Shown here: in pieces, positions 33,601 to 45,781 of the stretch | How positions within the stretch are numbered: position 1 is the first letter of the stretch | How the letters are laid out: each line of letters opens with the position of its first letter | Assembly: GCF_020283565.1 (NCBI RefSeq) | Contig: NC_060065.1 | Span: 23,610,409-23,674,408, forward strand | Source of the DNA: Trifolium pratense | Lineage: Eukaryota; Streptophyta; Magnoliopsida; Fabales; Fabaceae | Reading direction: 5' to 3' | Length of the DNA: 64,000 nucleotides | Made by a program: the position numbers and the translations under genes | Notes under the pieces: generated by a model | Databases searched by the model: none | Told to the model about the DNA's origin: nothing | Seen by the model: only the letters and a program-made list of their open reading frames with translations

Positions 33601-36600
33601 TACTACTACTGGTATTTTTGTCATGTCTCTCACCCTGTAGCTCATTTTTCAATATTATTTACATGTCCGGAAAGCTAACGAAATTACCCTTGTTTTCATT
33701 TAAATTCCGTCAAATTTGGAGTTACGATGTGTTTGGTAGACGATGTTGAATTTGAAGGTCATAAGTGGATTTCTGCAAAATTAGTAATTGGACCGACCTT
33801 CACTAAAACGGTAATTAATCTCTCTTTGTAACTCCAAATTTAGTGGGGTTTGATTCTGTGGAAAGCTAACTCGATTATGGTCATTTCAGTATCCGTTTGG
33901 TGAATTATTGATCCAAATTGAGTTGTGTGCGAGGCTTTGAAGTTGTGACTCGAAAGCAGATTTTGTGCAGAATTTTGGGGGACATACCTTCACAAAAACG
34001 GTAATTAATCTCTAACTTCAAAACTTCGCACAGAATTCCATTTGGATCCATAATTCACCAAACTGGTACCGAAATGACCGAAATAGAGTTAGTTTTCCAT
34101 AGAATTAAACTCCACTAAATTTGGAGTTACAGAGAGAGATTAATTATCATTTTAGTGAAGGTCTGTCCAAATCAATTATTGTATGGAACTACTACTACTG
34201 GTATTTTTGTCATGTCTCTCACCCTGTAGCTCATTTTTCAATATTATTTACATGTCCGGAAAGCTAACGAAATTACCCTTGTTTTCATTTAAATTCCGTC
34301 AAATTTGGAGTTACGATGTGTTTGGTAGACGATGTTGAATTTGAAGGTCATAAGTGGATTTCTGCAAAATTAGTAATTGGACCGACCTTCACTAAAACGG
34401 TAATTAATCTCTCTTTGTAACTCCAAATTTAGTGGGGTTTGATTCTGTGGAAAGCTAACTCGATTATGGTCATTTCAGTATCCGTTTGGTGAATTATTGA
34501 TCCAAATTGAGTTGTGTGCGAGGCTTTGAAGTTGTGACTCGAAAGCAGATTTTGTGCAGAATTTTGGGGGACATACCTTCACAAAAACGGTAATTAATCT
34601 CTAACTTCAAAACTTCGCACAGAATTCCATTTGGATCCATAATTCACCAAACTGGTACCGAAATGACCGAAATAGAGTTAGTTTTCCATAGAATTAAACT
34701 CCACTAAATTTGGAGTTACAGAGAGAGATTAATTATCATTTTAGTGAAGGTCTGTCCAAATCAATTATTGTATGGAACTACTACTACTGGTATTTTTGTC
34801 ATGTCTCTCACCCTGTAGCTCATTTTTCAATATTATTTACATGTCCGGAAAGCTAACGAAATTACCCTTGTTTTCATTTAAATTCCGTCAAATTTGGAGT
34901 TACGATGTGTTTGGTAGACGATGTTGAATTTGAAGGTCATAAGTGGATTTCTGCAAAATTAGTAATTGGACCGACCTTCACTAAAACGGTAATTAATCTC
35001 TCTTTGTAACTCCAAATTTAGTGGGGTTTGATTCTGTGGAAAGCTAACTCGATTATGGTCATTTCAGTATCCGTTTGGTGAATTATTGATCCAAATTGAG
35101 TTGTGTGCGAGGCTTTGAAGTTGTGACTCGAAAGCAGATTTTGTGCAGAATTTTGGGGGACATACCTTCACAAAAACGGTAATTAATCTCTAACTTCAAA
35201 ACTTCGCACAGAATTCCATTTGGATCCATAATTCACCAAACTGGTACCGAAATGACCGAAATAGAGTTAGTTTTCCATAGAATTAAACTCCACTAAATTT
35301 GGAGTTACAGAGAGAGATTAATTATCATTTTAGTGAAGGTCTGTCCAAATCAATTATTGTATGGAACTACTACTACTGGTATTTTTGTCATGTCTCTCAC
35401 CCTGTAGCTCATTTTTCAATATTATTTACATGTCCGGAAAGCTAACGAAATTACCCTTGTTTTCATTTAAATTCCGTCAAATTTGGAGTTACGATGTGTT
35501 TGGTAGACGATGTTGAATTTGAAGGTCATAAGTGGATTTCTGCAAAATTAGTAATTGGACCGACCTTCACTAAAACGGTAATTAATCTCTCTTTGTAACT
35601 CCAAATTTAGTGGGGTTTGATTCTGTGGAAAGCTAACTCGATTATGGTCATTTCAGTATCCGTTTGGTGAATTATTGATCCAAATTGAGTTGTGTGCGAG
35701 GCTTTGAAGTTGTGACTCGAAAGCAGATTTTGTGCAGAATTTTGGGGGACATACCTTCACAAAAACGGTAATTAATCTCTAACTTCAAAACTTCGCACAG
35801 AATTCCATTTGGATCCATAATTCACCAAACTGGTACCGAAATGACCGAAATAGAGTTAGTTTTCCATAGAATTAAACTCCACTAAATTTGGAGTTACAGA
35901 GAGAGATTAATTATCATTTTAGTGAAGGTCTGTCCAAATCAATTATTGTATGGAACTACTACTACTGGTATTTTTGTCATGTCTCTCACCCTGTAGCTCA
36001 TTTTTCAATATTATTTACATGTCCGGAAAGCTAACGAAATTACCCTTGTTTTCATTTAAATTCCGTCAAATTTGGAGTTACGATGTGTTTGGTAGACGAT
36101 GTTGAATTTGAAGGTCATAAGTGGATTTCTGCAAAATTAGTAATTGGACCGACCTTCACTAAAACGGTAATTAATCTCTCTTTGTAACTCCAAATTTAGT
36201 GGGGTTTGATTCTGTGGAAAGCTAACTCGATTATGGTCATTTCAGTATCCGTTTGGTGAATTATTGATCCAAATTGAGTTGTGTGCGAGGCTTTGAAGTT
36301 GTGACTCGAAAGCAGATTTTGTGCAGAATTTTGGGGGACATACCTTCACAAAAACGGTAATTAATCTCTAACTTCAAAACTTCGCACAGAATTCCATTTG
36401 GATCCATAATTCACCAAACTGGTACCGAAATGACCGAAATAGAGTTAGTTTTCCATAGAATTAAACTCCACTAAATTTGGAGTTACAGAGAGAGATTAAT
36501 TATCATTTTAGTGAAGGTCTGTCCAAATCAATTATTGTATGGAACTACTACTACTGGTATTTTTGTCATGTCTCTCACCCTGTAGCTCATTTTTCAATAT

Positions 36601-37541
36601 TATTTACATGTCCGGAAAGCTAACGAAATTACCCTTGTTTTCATTTAAATTCCGTCAAATTTGGAGTTACGATGTGTTTGGTAGACGATGTTGAATTTGA
36701 AGGTCATAAGTGGATTTCTACAAAATTAGTAATTGGACCGACCTTCACTAAAACGGTAATTAATCTCTCTTTGTAACTCCAAATTTAGTGGGGTTTGATT
36801 CTGTGGAAAGCTAACTCGATTATGGTCATTTCAGTATCCGTTTGGTGAATTATTGATCCAAATTGAGTTGTGTGCGAGGCTTTGAAGTTGTGACTCGAAA
36901 GCAGATTTTGTGCAGAATTTTGGGGGACATACCTTCACAAAAACGGTAAATAATCTCTAACTTCAAAACTTCGCACAGAATTCCATTTGGATCCATAATT
37001 CACCAAACTGGTACCGAAATGACCGAAATAGAGTTAGTTTTCCATAGAATTAAACTCCACTAAATTTGGAGTTACAGAGAGAGATTAATTATCATTTTAG
37101 TGAAGGTCTGTCCAAATCAATTATTGTATGGAACTACTACTACTGGTATTTTTGTCATGTCTCTCACCCTGTAGCTCATTTTTCAATATTATTTACATGT
37201 CCGGAAAGCTAACGAAATTACCCTTGTTTTCATTTAAATTCCGTCAAATTTGGAGTTACGATGTGTTTGGTAGACGATGTTGAATTTGAAGGTCATAAGT
37301 GGATTTCTACAAAATTAGTAATTGGACCGACCTTCACTAAAACGGTAATTAATCTCTCTTTGTAACTCCAAATTTAGTGGGGTTTGATTCTGTGGAAAGC
37401 TAACTCGATTATGGTCATTTCAGTATCCGTTTGGTGAATTATTGATCCAAATTGAGTTGTGTGCGAGGCTTTGAAGTTGTGACTCGAAAGCAGATTTTGT
37501 GCAGAATTTTGGGGGACATACCTTCACAAAAACGGTAATTA
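21651..37541. repeat. Satellite array, 27 tandem copies of a 589-bp unit
   Basis: The phrase AAACTTCGCACAGAATTCC recurs every 589 bases from 21651 (next 22240, 22829, 23418, 24007, 24596, 25185). One unit, 25185-25774, is 590 because of an extra G near 25365. The last full start is 36966. Copies differ from one another at only about one to three positions by eye, so the array is very recent or homogenised. Within each unit the first about 150 bp (AAACTTCGC...GGTCTGTCC) reappear as an imperfect inverted copy in the last part (ACCTTCACTAAAACGG...GTTGTGACTC), around a unique middle of about 210 bp. There is no coding capacity. The left edge abuts element C; the right edge passes into older repeats. 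Confidence 0.97.
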
Positions 37542-37690
37542 ATCTCTTTTTGTAACTCCAAATTTAGTGGGGTTTGATTCTTTTGAAAGATAACTCGATT
37601 ACGGTCATTTCGATATCCGTTTGGTGAATTATTGATCCAAATTGAGTTGTGTGAGAAGCTTTGAAGTTGTGACTCGAAAACAGAATTTTA

Positions 37691-37933
37691 GGGGGGGGGG
37701 GGGGGGGGCAAAATCCAAAAAATTATAAAACAGGGGGGTAAAAGTCCACGTTTTAAAACAGGGAGGGTAAAATTCCGATTTAATCAAAACAGGGGGGCAA
37801 AACTGCATTTAAATTGGCCAAGGCTTAAATGCAATTTTACCCCCCCTGTTTTGATTAAATCGGAATTTTACCCCCCTGGTTTAAAACGCGGATTTTTACC
37901 CCCCTGTTTTATATTTTTTTGGATTTTGCCCCC
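37691..37933. repeat. G-rich palindrome 1 with an 18-G run
   Basis: Starts with 18 consecutive G (37691-37708). CAAAATCCAAAAAATTATA, AACAGGGGGGTAAAAGTCC and AACAGGGAGGGTAAAATTCC follow, then a centre GCATTTAA...TTAAATGC (37805-37831), and the complementary series ending GGATTTTGCCCCC. The whole about 240 bp can fold on itself, and the flanking satellite arms extend the pairing. No coding sense. Confidence 0.9.
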
Positions 37934-38646
37934 AATAAAATTCTGCTTTCGAGTCACAACTTCAAAGCGTCGCACACAACTAAATTTGGATCAATAATTC
38001 ACCAAACATATACCGAAATGACCGTAATCAAGTTATCTTTCCATAGAATCAAACCTCACTAAATTTGGAGTTACAAAGATAGATTAATTACCGTTTTAGT
38101 GAAGGCATGTCCCCCAAAATTCTGCACAAAATCTGCTTTCGAGTCACAACTTCAAAACTTCGCACAGAATTCCATTTGGATCCATAATTCACCAAACTGG
38201 TACCGAAATGACCGAAATAGAGTTAGTTTTTCATAGAATTAAACACCACTAAATTTGGAGTTACAGAGAGATTAATTATCATTTTAGTGAAGGTTTGTCC
38301 AAATCAATTATTGTATGGAACTACTACTGGTATTTTTGTCATGTCTCTCACCCTGTAGCTCATTTTTCAATATTATTTACATGTCCGGAAAGCTAACGAA
38401 ATTACCCTTGTTTTCATTTAAATTCCGTCAAATTTGGAGTTACGATGTGTTTGGTAGACGATGTTGAATTTGAATGTCATAAGTGGATTTCTGCAAAATT
38501 AGTAATTGGACCGACCTTCACTAAAACGGTAATTAATCTCTCTTTGTAACTCTAAATTTAGTGAGGTTTGATTCTGTGGAAAGCTAACTCGATTATGGTC
38601 ATTTCAGTATCCGTTTGGTGAATTATTGATCCAAATTGAGTTGTGT

Positions 38647-38875
38647 GGGGCAAAATCCAAAAAATTATAAAACAGGGGGGTAAAAGTCCACGTTTTAAAA
38701 CAGGGAGGGTAAAATTCCGATTTAATCAAAACAGGGGGGCAAAACTGCATTTAAATTGGCCAAGGCTTAAATGCAATTTTACCCCCCCTGTTTTGATTAA
38801 ATCGGAATTTTACCCCCCTGGTTTAAAACGCGGATTTTTACCCCCCTGTTTTATATTTTTTTGGATTTTGCCCCC
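38647..38875. repeat. G-rich palindrome 2, left outer arm deleted
   Basis: Same core as palindrome 1, but joined on the left directly to TTGAGTTGTGTG. The segment with the CTTTGAAGTTGTGACTCG arm is missing on that side only. This explains the short 942-bp spacing of this repeat unit. Confidence 0.85.
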
Positions 38876-39816
38876 AATAAAACTCTGCTTTCGAGTCACA
38901 ACTTCAAAGCGTCGCACACAACTAAATTTGGATCAATAATTCACCAAACATATACCGAAATGACCGTAATCAAGTTATCTTTCCATAGAATCAAACCTCA
39001 CTAAATTTGGAGTTACAAAGATAGATTAATTACCGTTTTTGTGAAGGCATGTCCCCCAAAATTCTGCACAAAATCTGCTTTCGAGAGACAACTTCAAAAC
39101 TTCGCACAGAATTCCATTTGGATCCATAATTCACCAAAATGGTACCGAAATGACCGAAATAGAGTTAGTTTTTCATAGAATTAAACTCCACTAAATTTGG
39201 AGTTACAGAGAGATTAATTATCATTTTAGTAAAGGATTGTCCAAATCAATTATTGTATGGAACTACTACTGGTATTTTTGTCATGTCTCTCACCCTGTAG
39301 CTCATTTTTCAATATTATTTACATGCCCGGAAAGCTAACGAAATTACCCTTGTTTTCATTTAAATTCCGTCAAATTTGGAGTTACGATGTGTTTGGTAGA
39401 CGATGTTGAATTTGAATGTCATAAGTGGATTTCTGCAAAATTAGTAATTGGACCGACCTTCACTAAAACGGTAATTAATCTCTCTTTGTAACTCCAAATT
39501 TAGTGGGGTTTGATTCTGTGGAAAGCTAACTCGATTATGGTCATTTCAGTATCCGTTTGGTGAATTATTGATCCAAATTGAGTTGTGTGAGAGGCTTTGA
39601 AATTGTGACTCGAAAGCAGATTTTGTGCAGAATTTTGGGGGACATACCTTCACAAAAACGGTAATTAATCTCTTTTTGTAACTCCAAATTTAGTGGGGTT
39701 TGATTCTGTTGAAAGATAACTCGATTATGGTCATTTCGATATCCGTTTGGTGAATTATTGATCCAAATTGAGTTGTGTGAGAAGCTTTGAAGTTGTGACT
39801 CGAAAATAGAATTTTA

Positions 39817-40052
39817 GGGGGGGGGCAAAATCCAAAAAATTATAAAATAGGGGGGTAAAAGTCCACGTTTTAAAACAGGGAGGGTAAAATTCCGATTTAA
39901 TCAAAACAGGGGGGCAAAACTGCATTTAAATTGGCCAGGGCTTAAATGCAGTTTTACCCCCCCTATTTTGATTAAATCAAAATTTTACCCCCCTGGTTTA
40001 AAACGCGGATTTTTACCCCCCCTGTTTTATATTTTTTTGGATTTTGCCCCCC
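39817..40052. repeat. G-rich palindrome 3
   Basis: Nine G at the left end, six C at the right end, and the same internal order of GGGGGG / GGGAGGG blocks. Flanks GAATTTTA and GTAAAATTC extend the inverted repeat into the satellite arms. Confidence 0.88.
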
Positions 40053-40997
40053 GTAAAATTCTGCTTTCGAGTCACAACTTCAAAGCATCGCACACAACTC
40101 AATTTGGATCAATAATTCACCAAACATATACCAAAATGACCTTAATCTAGTTATCTTTCAACATAATCAAACCTCACTAAATTTGGAGTTACAAAGATAG
40201 ATTAATTACCGTTTTAGTGAAGGCATGTCCCCCAAAATTCTGCACAAAATCTGCTTTCGAGTCACAACTTCAAAATTTCGCACAGAATTCCATTTGGATC
40301 CATAATTCACCAAACTGGTACCGAAATGACCGAAATAGAGTTAGTTTTTCATAGAATTAAACTCCACTAAATTTGGAGTTACAGAGAGAGATTAATTATC
40401 ATTTTAGTGAAGGTCTGTCCAAATCAATTATTGTATGGAACTACTACTATTGGTATTTTTGTCATGTCTCTCACCCTGTAGCTCATTTTTCAATATTATT
40501 TACATGTCCGGAGAGCTAACGAAATTACCCTTGTTTTCATTTAAATTCTGTCAAATTTGGAGTTACGATGTGTTTGGTAGACGATGTTGAATTTGAAGGT
40601 CATAAGTGGATTTCTACAAAATTAGTAATTAGACCTACCTTCACTAAAACGGTAATTAATCTCTCTTTGTAACTCCAAATTTAGTGGGGTTTGATTCTGT
40701 GGATAGCTAACTCGATTATGGTCATTTCAATATCCGTTTGGTGAATTATTGATCCAAATTGAGTTGTGTGCGAGGCTTTGAAGTTGTGACTCGAAAGCAG
40801 ATTTTGTGCAGAATTTTGGGGGACATACCTTCACAAAAACGTTAATTAATCTCTTTTTGTAACTCCAAATTTAGTGGGGTTTGATTCTGTTGAAAGATAA
40901 CTCGATTACGGTCATTTCGATATCCGTTTGGTGAATTATTGATCCAAATTGAGTTGTGTGAGAAGATTTGAAATTGTGACTCGAAAACAGAATTTTA

Positions 40998-41232
40998 GGG
41001 GGGGCAAAATCCAAAAAATTATAAAACAGGGGGGTAAAAGTCCACGTTTTAAAACAGGGAGGGTAAAATTCCGATTTAATCAAAACAGGAGGGGCAAAAC
41101 TGCATTTAAATTGGCCAAGGCTTAAATGCAGTTTTACCCCCCCTGTTTTGATTAAATCGGAATTTTACCCCTCCTGTTTTAAAACGCGGATTTTTACCCC
41201 CCTGTTTTATATTTTTTTGGATTTTGCCCCCC
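40998..41232. repeat. G-rich palindrome 4
   Basis: Seven G at the left end and six C at the right, with the same core and flanks as palindrome 3. A one-base difference (CAGGAGGGGC) marks this copy. Confidence 0.88.
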
Positions 41233-41917
41233 GTAAAATTCTGCTTTCGAGTCACAACTTCAAAGCGTCGAACACAACTCAATTTGGATCAATAATTCAC
41301 CAAACATATACCGAAATGACCGTAATCAAGTTATCTTTCCACAGAATCAAACCTCACTAAATTTGGAGTTACAAAGACAGATTAATTACCGTTTTAGTGA
41401 AGGCATTTCTGCACAAAATCTGCTTTCGAGTCACAACTTCAAAACTTCGCACAGAATTCCATTTGGATCCATAATTCACCAAACTGGTACCGAAATGACC
41501 GAAATAGAGTTTGTTTTCCATAGAATTAAACTCCACTAAATTTGGAGTTACAGAGAGAGATTAATTATCATTTTAGTGAAGGTCTGTCCAAATCAATTAT
41601 TGTATGGAACTACTACTGGTATTTTTGTCATGTCTCTCACCCTGTAGCTCATTTTTCAATATTATTTACATGTCCGGAAAGCTAACGAAATTACCCTTGT
41701 TTTCATTTAAATTCCGTCAAATTTGGAGTTACGATGTGTTTGGTAGACGATGTTGAATTTGAAGGTCATGAGTGGATTTCTGCAAAATTAGTAATTGGAC
41801 CGACCTTCACTAATACGGTAATTAATCTCTCTTTGTTACTCCAAATTTAGTGGGGTTTGATTCTGTGGAAATCTAACTCGATTATGGTCATTTCAGTATC
41901 CGTTTGGTGAATTATTG

Positions 41918-43410
41918 TGTTGGAGTAAGCCCTAAAAGCCAATCTATTTTGATAGAATTGTCTTTTGTATGATGACTTTGATTTATATGTTTAATATATA
42001 ATAAGGCATTTCTTTATTATGTTTGTTTCAAACTAATAAAGTCCCTAGAATAGCTAGTCTAATTAATGGAACATTAAGTGTGACTTAATAGTGAGACTCC
42101 ATTAAACATAATGACACTATTCTTAAAGTATCCATAGTCAAGTTTTACTGTGATGTGGGATAACAGTAAAACATAGAGACTATTATGTGAGTAGATTGAT
42201 GACTTCATCTCACGAGTCATGGATATGAGATATCAAGTCTTCACATAGATATAAATATTAGGAGTAATATTTATATTGGATTGACCCGCCATGAGAATGC
42301 TACATAGTATGTTATGAAAAGTGTCATAAGTTATTCTCATAGTGATAATGGTGTATACCACCCTTCGACCTGAAACCACTATGGACCCTAGATGTGGAGT
42401 AGAGTACTTAGTTGCCGTTCAAACATTGTCCGTAATAGGATGACTATAAAGTCGGTTGATGGGTACTCTATAAATCATGCTGAGGGACATGAGTGACCTA
42501 GATGGAATTTGCCCCTCCTACATAACAGGAGCAATATCTGTAGGCCTCTTGATGGAATATGACTGATAAAATGCGTGGCCACGCCGAACTAAGTCAATAT
42601 GAGATATTGAGCTTATTCGTTGCTCAGTATATTCTGGGATCAAGAAATAAGATATTGAACCATACAAGGGTGACACGATCTATGCCTTATGTTCAATATA
42701 GATATAAGGGCAAAGGGGTAATTATACACACGATCGTTATCACATAAAGGTTTTGTCAGATCACATGACATTCTCGTCACTTGGGTAACAATGATGTGTT
42801 GCTAGATACCGCTCACTGTTTATAATATTAAATATGTGATTTAATATTATTGCCAAAGTTACGAGAACCTATAGGGTCACACACAAAGGACAGATAGATG
42901 AGAGAAATAAATAAGTAAGACTTATTTATAAAATAATAAGCAGGACTTATTAGTAATTAAATAATTAAGCATGACTTATTATTTAATTTATGAAAAATAG
43001 AGAAATGCGGTCCACCGTAAGGTACGGTGCAGTGCTTGGCTTGATGACCACACAAGTGGTTCTATAAATAGAACCCTTGTGATGAAGTTTTTTTTTAACC
43101 TAATTCACAAAGTGAAACCTAGCCGCCGCTCTCTAAACCCTATTCTCTCTGAATCTCTGGTGGAATTGGCTAGCACCGGTCATCAGAGAAGTTCTGTTCG
43201 TGTGGACTGAGTAGATGCATCGCTACTTTGCTTTGCTCGTGATCAGAAACAGTTTCTACCTCAAAGGTTCTGCACTTCAAGAGGTAAACACATAAACTTG
43301 TGGTTTTGTGTTCTTTGATTTGTGATTAATGGTTTAATCAAGATCCGTTCATCGGGATTGTTCTGCTAAGAGGATTAATTATTTTGAAAAACCCCTCTTA
43401 AATCCCTTCA
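41918..43410 (+). repeat. 5' LTR of family D
   Basis: 1493 bp, TGTTGGAGTAAGCCC...AATCCCTTCA. U3 and the promoter region match the solo LTR at 57108-58648 (reversed). Shared phrases include GATACCGCTCACTGTTTA and CACCGTAAGGTACGGTGCA. The part after the TATA box is different in the two copies. Confidence 0.88.
43058..43075 (+). promoter_or_regulatory. TATA box inside a perfect palindrome (family D LTR)
   Basis: GGTTCTATAAATAGAACC is a perfect 18-bp inverted repeat with the TATA element CTATAAATA at its centre. The solo LTR at 57557-57574 has the same palindrome intact. The placement fits the U3/R promoter. Confidence 0.7.
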
Positions 43411-43411
43411 G

Positions 43412-43423
43412 TGGTATCAGAGC
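43412..43423 (+). promoter_or_regulatory. Primer-binding site of family D
   Basis: TGGTATCAGAGC, the initiator tRNA-Met site, one base after the LTR end CTTCA. Confidence 0.88.
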
Positions 43424-45781
43424 ATCGGTTGTGATTAAATCATTTAATCCAATTACCTCTAATGCATATCAATAATTATATGGTGATATAATTATTGTCG
43501 GAATGTGTTTACATGATTCAAGCATGTTTATATGGTTTATATGTTTGTTTTGTCCGTCATATATAATTGATATAAGTATGTATATGATACCTAATTGATT
43601 TCTTTTAATTTGGTACACTAATCGAGTATATATGATATACTTATTAATTCGCTCATTCAGCCTAGAATAAGTAATTATTGTTCATTCGATGATTAGTGTT
43701 TATGCTTCGGAACCGTCTTTTCTGGTGAAGTGTAAGTCACTACGGTCAGTCAGATTGAACAAGAAATTGCTTACCTATGAATGGAACGATAATTATTGTA
43801 TAAACGCATCAAGTGTTGATGCAGCAATTAGTTAGTAATTGAAAGAGATCATGACAAATATAATTTAATTTTGAAATCGTTTTAAAATTCAAGAAATATC
43901 TTTTGAAATTGTTTTAAAAATAATATTACCAATTTTGGGAAATAATTTGATACAAAATACGGTGAGATTAAATTTAATTAAAATCCCTTAAAAGAAATAT
44001 TAAGTTGAAAGCTTTCCAACATTTAGCACCCTTCAAGATCAATATCGATCAATGTAGGTTTTGCCAACGTAAAGTGCATTGTCTATATTGATAAGTTGCG
44101 GTGAGGTAACCAGTTTACCCGATTGCTATTCATTGGGTCTAACTTAACTAAAAGAAATATAATATGATTATATGATTTTAGAAGCAAGTGTTGGGTTACT
44201 CCATATGATGGATTAGAATAAGTGCTATTCACCCAACGGAAAGGATATGAGAGTTGTATGAGATACAATTGGAAAGGAGTTTCCTACCTAAAATAACTAT
44301 GTTTTGTGTAATCAGTCCAACGCTGACTTAGAACATAGTAAAATATGGATCTCATTCCCACTAGAAAATCTTCCAACGGGATTTTCCGAATCAAATGTCG
44401 AGGGTCATTTGGTTTGAGTAAAATAGTGGGAGCATATTTAATTAAAGACCTAGTTAAATATGTTTTAATCATGATACAAATATTCTTATTTTCGTAGTTA
44501 GATATATTTGGCATATATTTTATATTTTACTGTAAAATGTCCTTACGAAGGATAAATATTTCAGAAAGGAGTTTCTGAATTGGTACATGTATTGAGAATT
44601 GTTCTCTCAAATACGAGAAAAACTACTAATGATTTTGAAAGAGTTAAAGTTGAAGAAAGAAGTAAGACTTCTTCATAGACCTTGTTATAGAAAGTTAAAT
44701 TATCCACTTTTTACCTTAGGTATATGATACCAGTTGTTAATTTCATATTTGTTGAAATATGAAGTTGTTTTAAAGAAGTGAAAATTTGACCATAGATAAA
44801 GTCAACCTACGTTTAGAATGAAATAGTTTCATTGATCGTAGAAGTTGAGTTTGACATGGAACCAAATAATTGTTATTATGTTTCATTTAATAATAGAAAC
44901 ATTGGACCTAACCCTTGTATTGACAAGAAAAAAGACTGCTTGTTTGAATAATAGACAAGTGTTGTTTCATTATCCAAATAATGTTTTTTATTCTAGTGTT
45001 CTAATCAAGTAATGGAATTGAGTTCCATCAACTTGATAACCTTATATATAACAATCATGAAAAGGAATCAAATAAGATTTGAACCTTATGCATATTAGTA
45101 GCAATATTGTTTAGTATTAATAAGTGAGTCACACATTTCTAGATTCCATAAATAGGAATTTTGGACTCATTTGATTTATATTATTTGAAGGATGTGAGTT
45201 CCACTTTTGAAAATAGTTCAGTATGTCAATTACCAACTAAGATAAAGTGACATTTGATCTATTTGAAATACATACATATGAGATGTATATGAACCACTAA
45301 ACTAATTATTTGCTAGATATAATTTTATTTCTTTTACTTCATTTACGTTACTAATTAGCTTAGTAGATGTGAATATGTGTGGTTGACACAAAGTATGATT
45401 CTTTGAATTTGTTCAAAGAATTTATGAAGTAAATGAATAATTTTGAAAAAGTATTAAGACCATACAAACAAGTCGTAATGGTAAATACTTAGATAAGGAG
45501 TATAGTAATAACTATTTATATTACATCATGTTTGACATGATTACAAATAAGATAGTTCGTTTATCTCCGACGACTCTTTCGAAAAAAATTATTTTAATTA
45601 GAGTTATTCTTTACCCACAAAAGTTCCAATAAAAGAAATCATAAAGACACCATATTTGATATGGAGGTAAAAGTACCTAATTTGACTTTATGATAGTTTG
45701 GGATAGTAAGGTTTATAACATAAACATAATTCCAACTTGGAAATAGGATAATTAATCCTTTTCTTCCTTTTAACAAATTGA
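43424..45781 (+). pseudogene. Decayed copia gag-pol of family D
   Basis: No open frame of any length. Near 45110-45530, reading across frames gives phrases in the order expected of copia GAG-pre-integrase and integrase. Examples are DLFEIHTYEMYMN where related elements have a LLELIHTDVCGP-like phrase, and KTIQTSRNGKYLDKEY where they have a K-T-RSDRGGEYL-like phrase. The rest (43424-45100) I cannot assign beyond expecting gag from its position. It is too decayed to make protein. Confidence 0.55.

Larger units (their letters stand above)
37542..41917. repeat. Diverged satellite flank: alternating A and B units, about 1.17 kb higher-order repeat
   Basis: The 589-type unit (A) starts again at 38155, 39097, 40273 and 41442, i.e. 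1189, 942, 1176 and 1169 bp apart counting from 36966. Between the A units lies a second palindromic unit (B) built from the same arm sequence around a G-rich core. These copies differ from each other and from the main array at many sites, including small deletions in the (ACT)n run. They are therefore older than the main array. The last A unit is cut at 41917 by a family D LTR. Confidence 0.9.
41918..45781 (+). mobile_element. Copia family D element, 5' LTR plus decayed interior, 3' part missing
   Basis: The LTR (41918-43410) is followed by GTGGTATCAGAGC and then about 2.4 kb of heavily mutated gag-pol with no long frame. The insertion point is in the last satellite A unit (flank TATTG). The 3' LTR is not found downstream: the interior stops near 45780 where a LINE fragment begins. 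A solo LTR of the same family lies at 57108-58648 and a 53-bp stub at 12747. Confidence 0.8.

Noticed and set aside
21651..37541. CRISPR-like or centromeric array
   Set aside because: Units are 589 bp without spacers, so not CRISPR. A centromere claim would need CENH3 or FISH data, and the unit length is not in itself diagnostic.
38643..38939. Open frames in the G-rich palindromes (also near 39968, 40871 and 41148)
   Set aside because: They arise from the symmetric repeat itself, translate to low-complexity Phe/Pro/Lys-rich strings and have no independent sign of coding.
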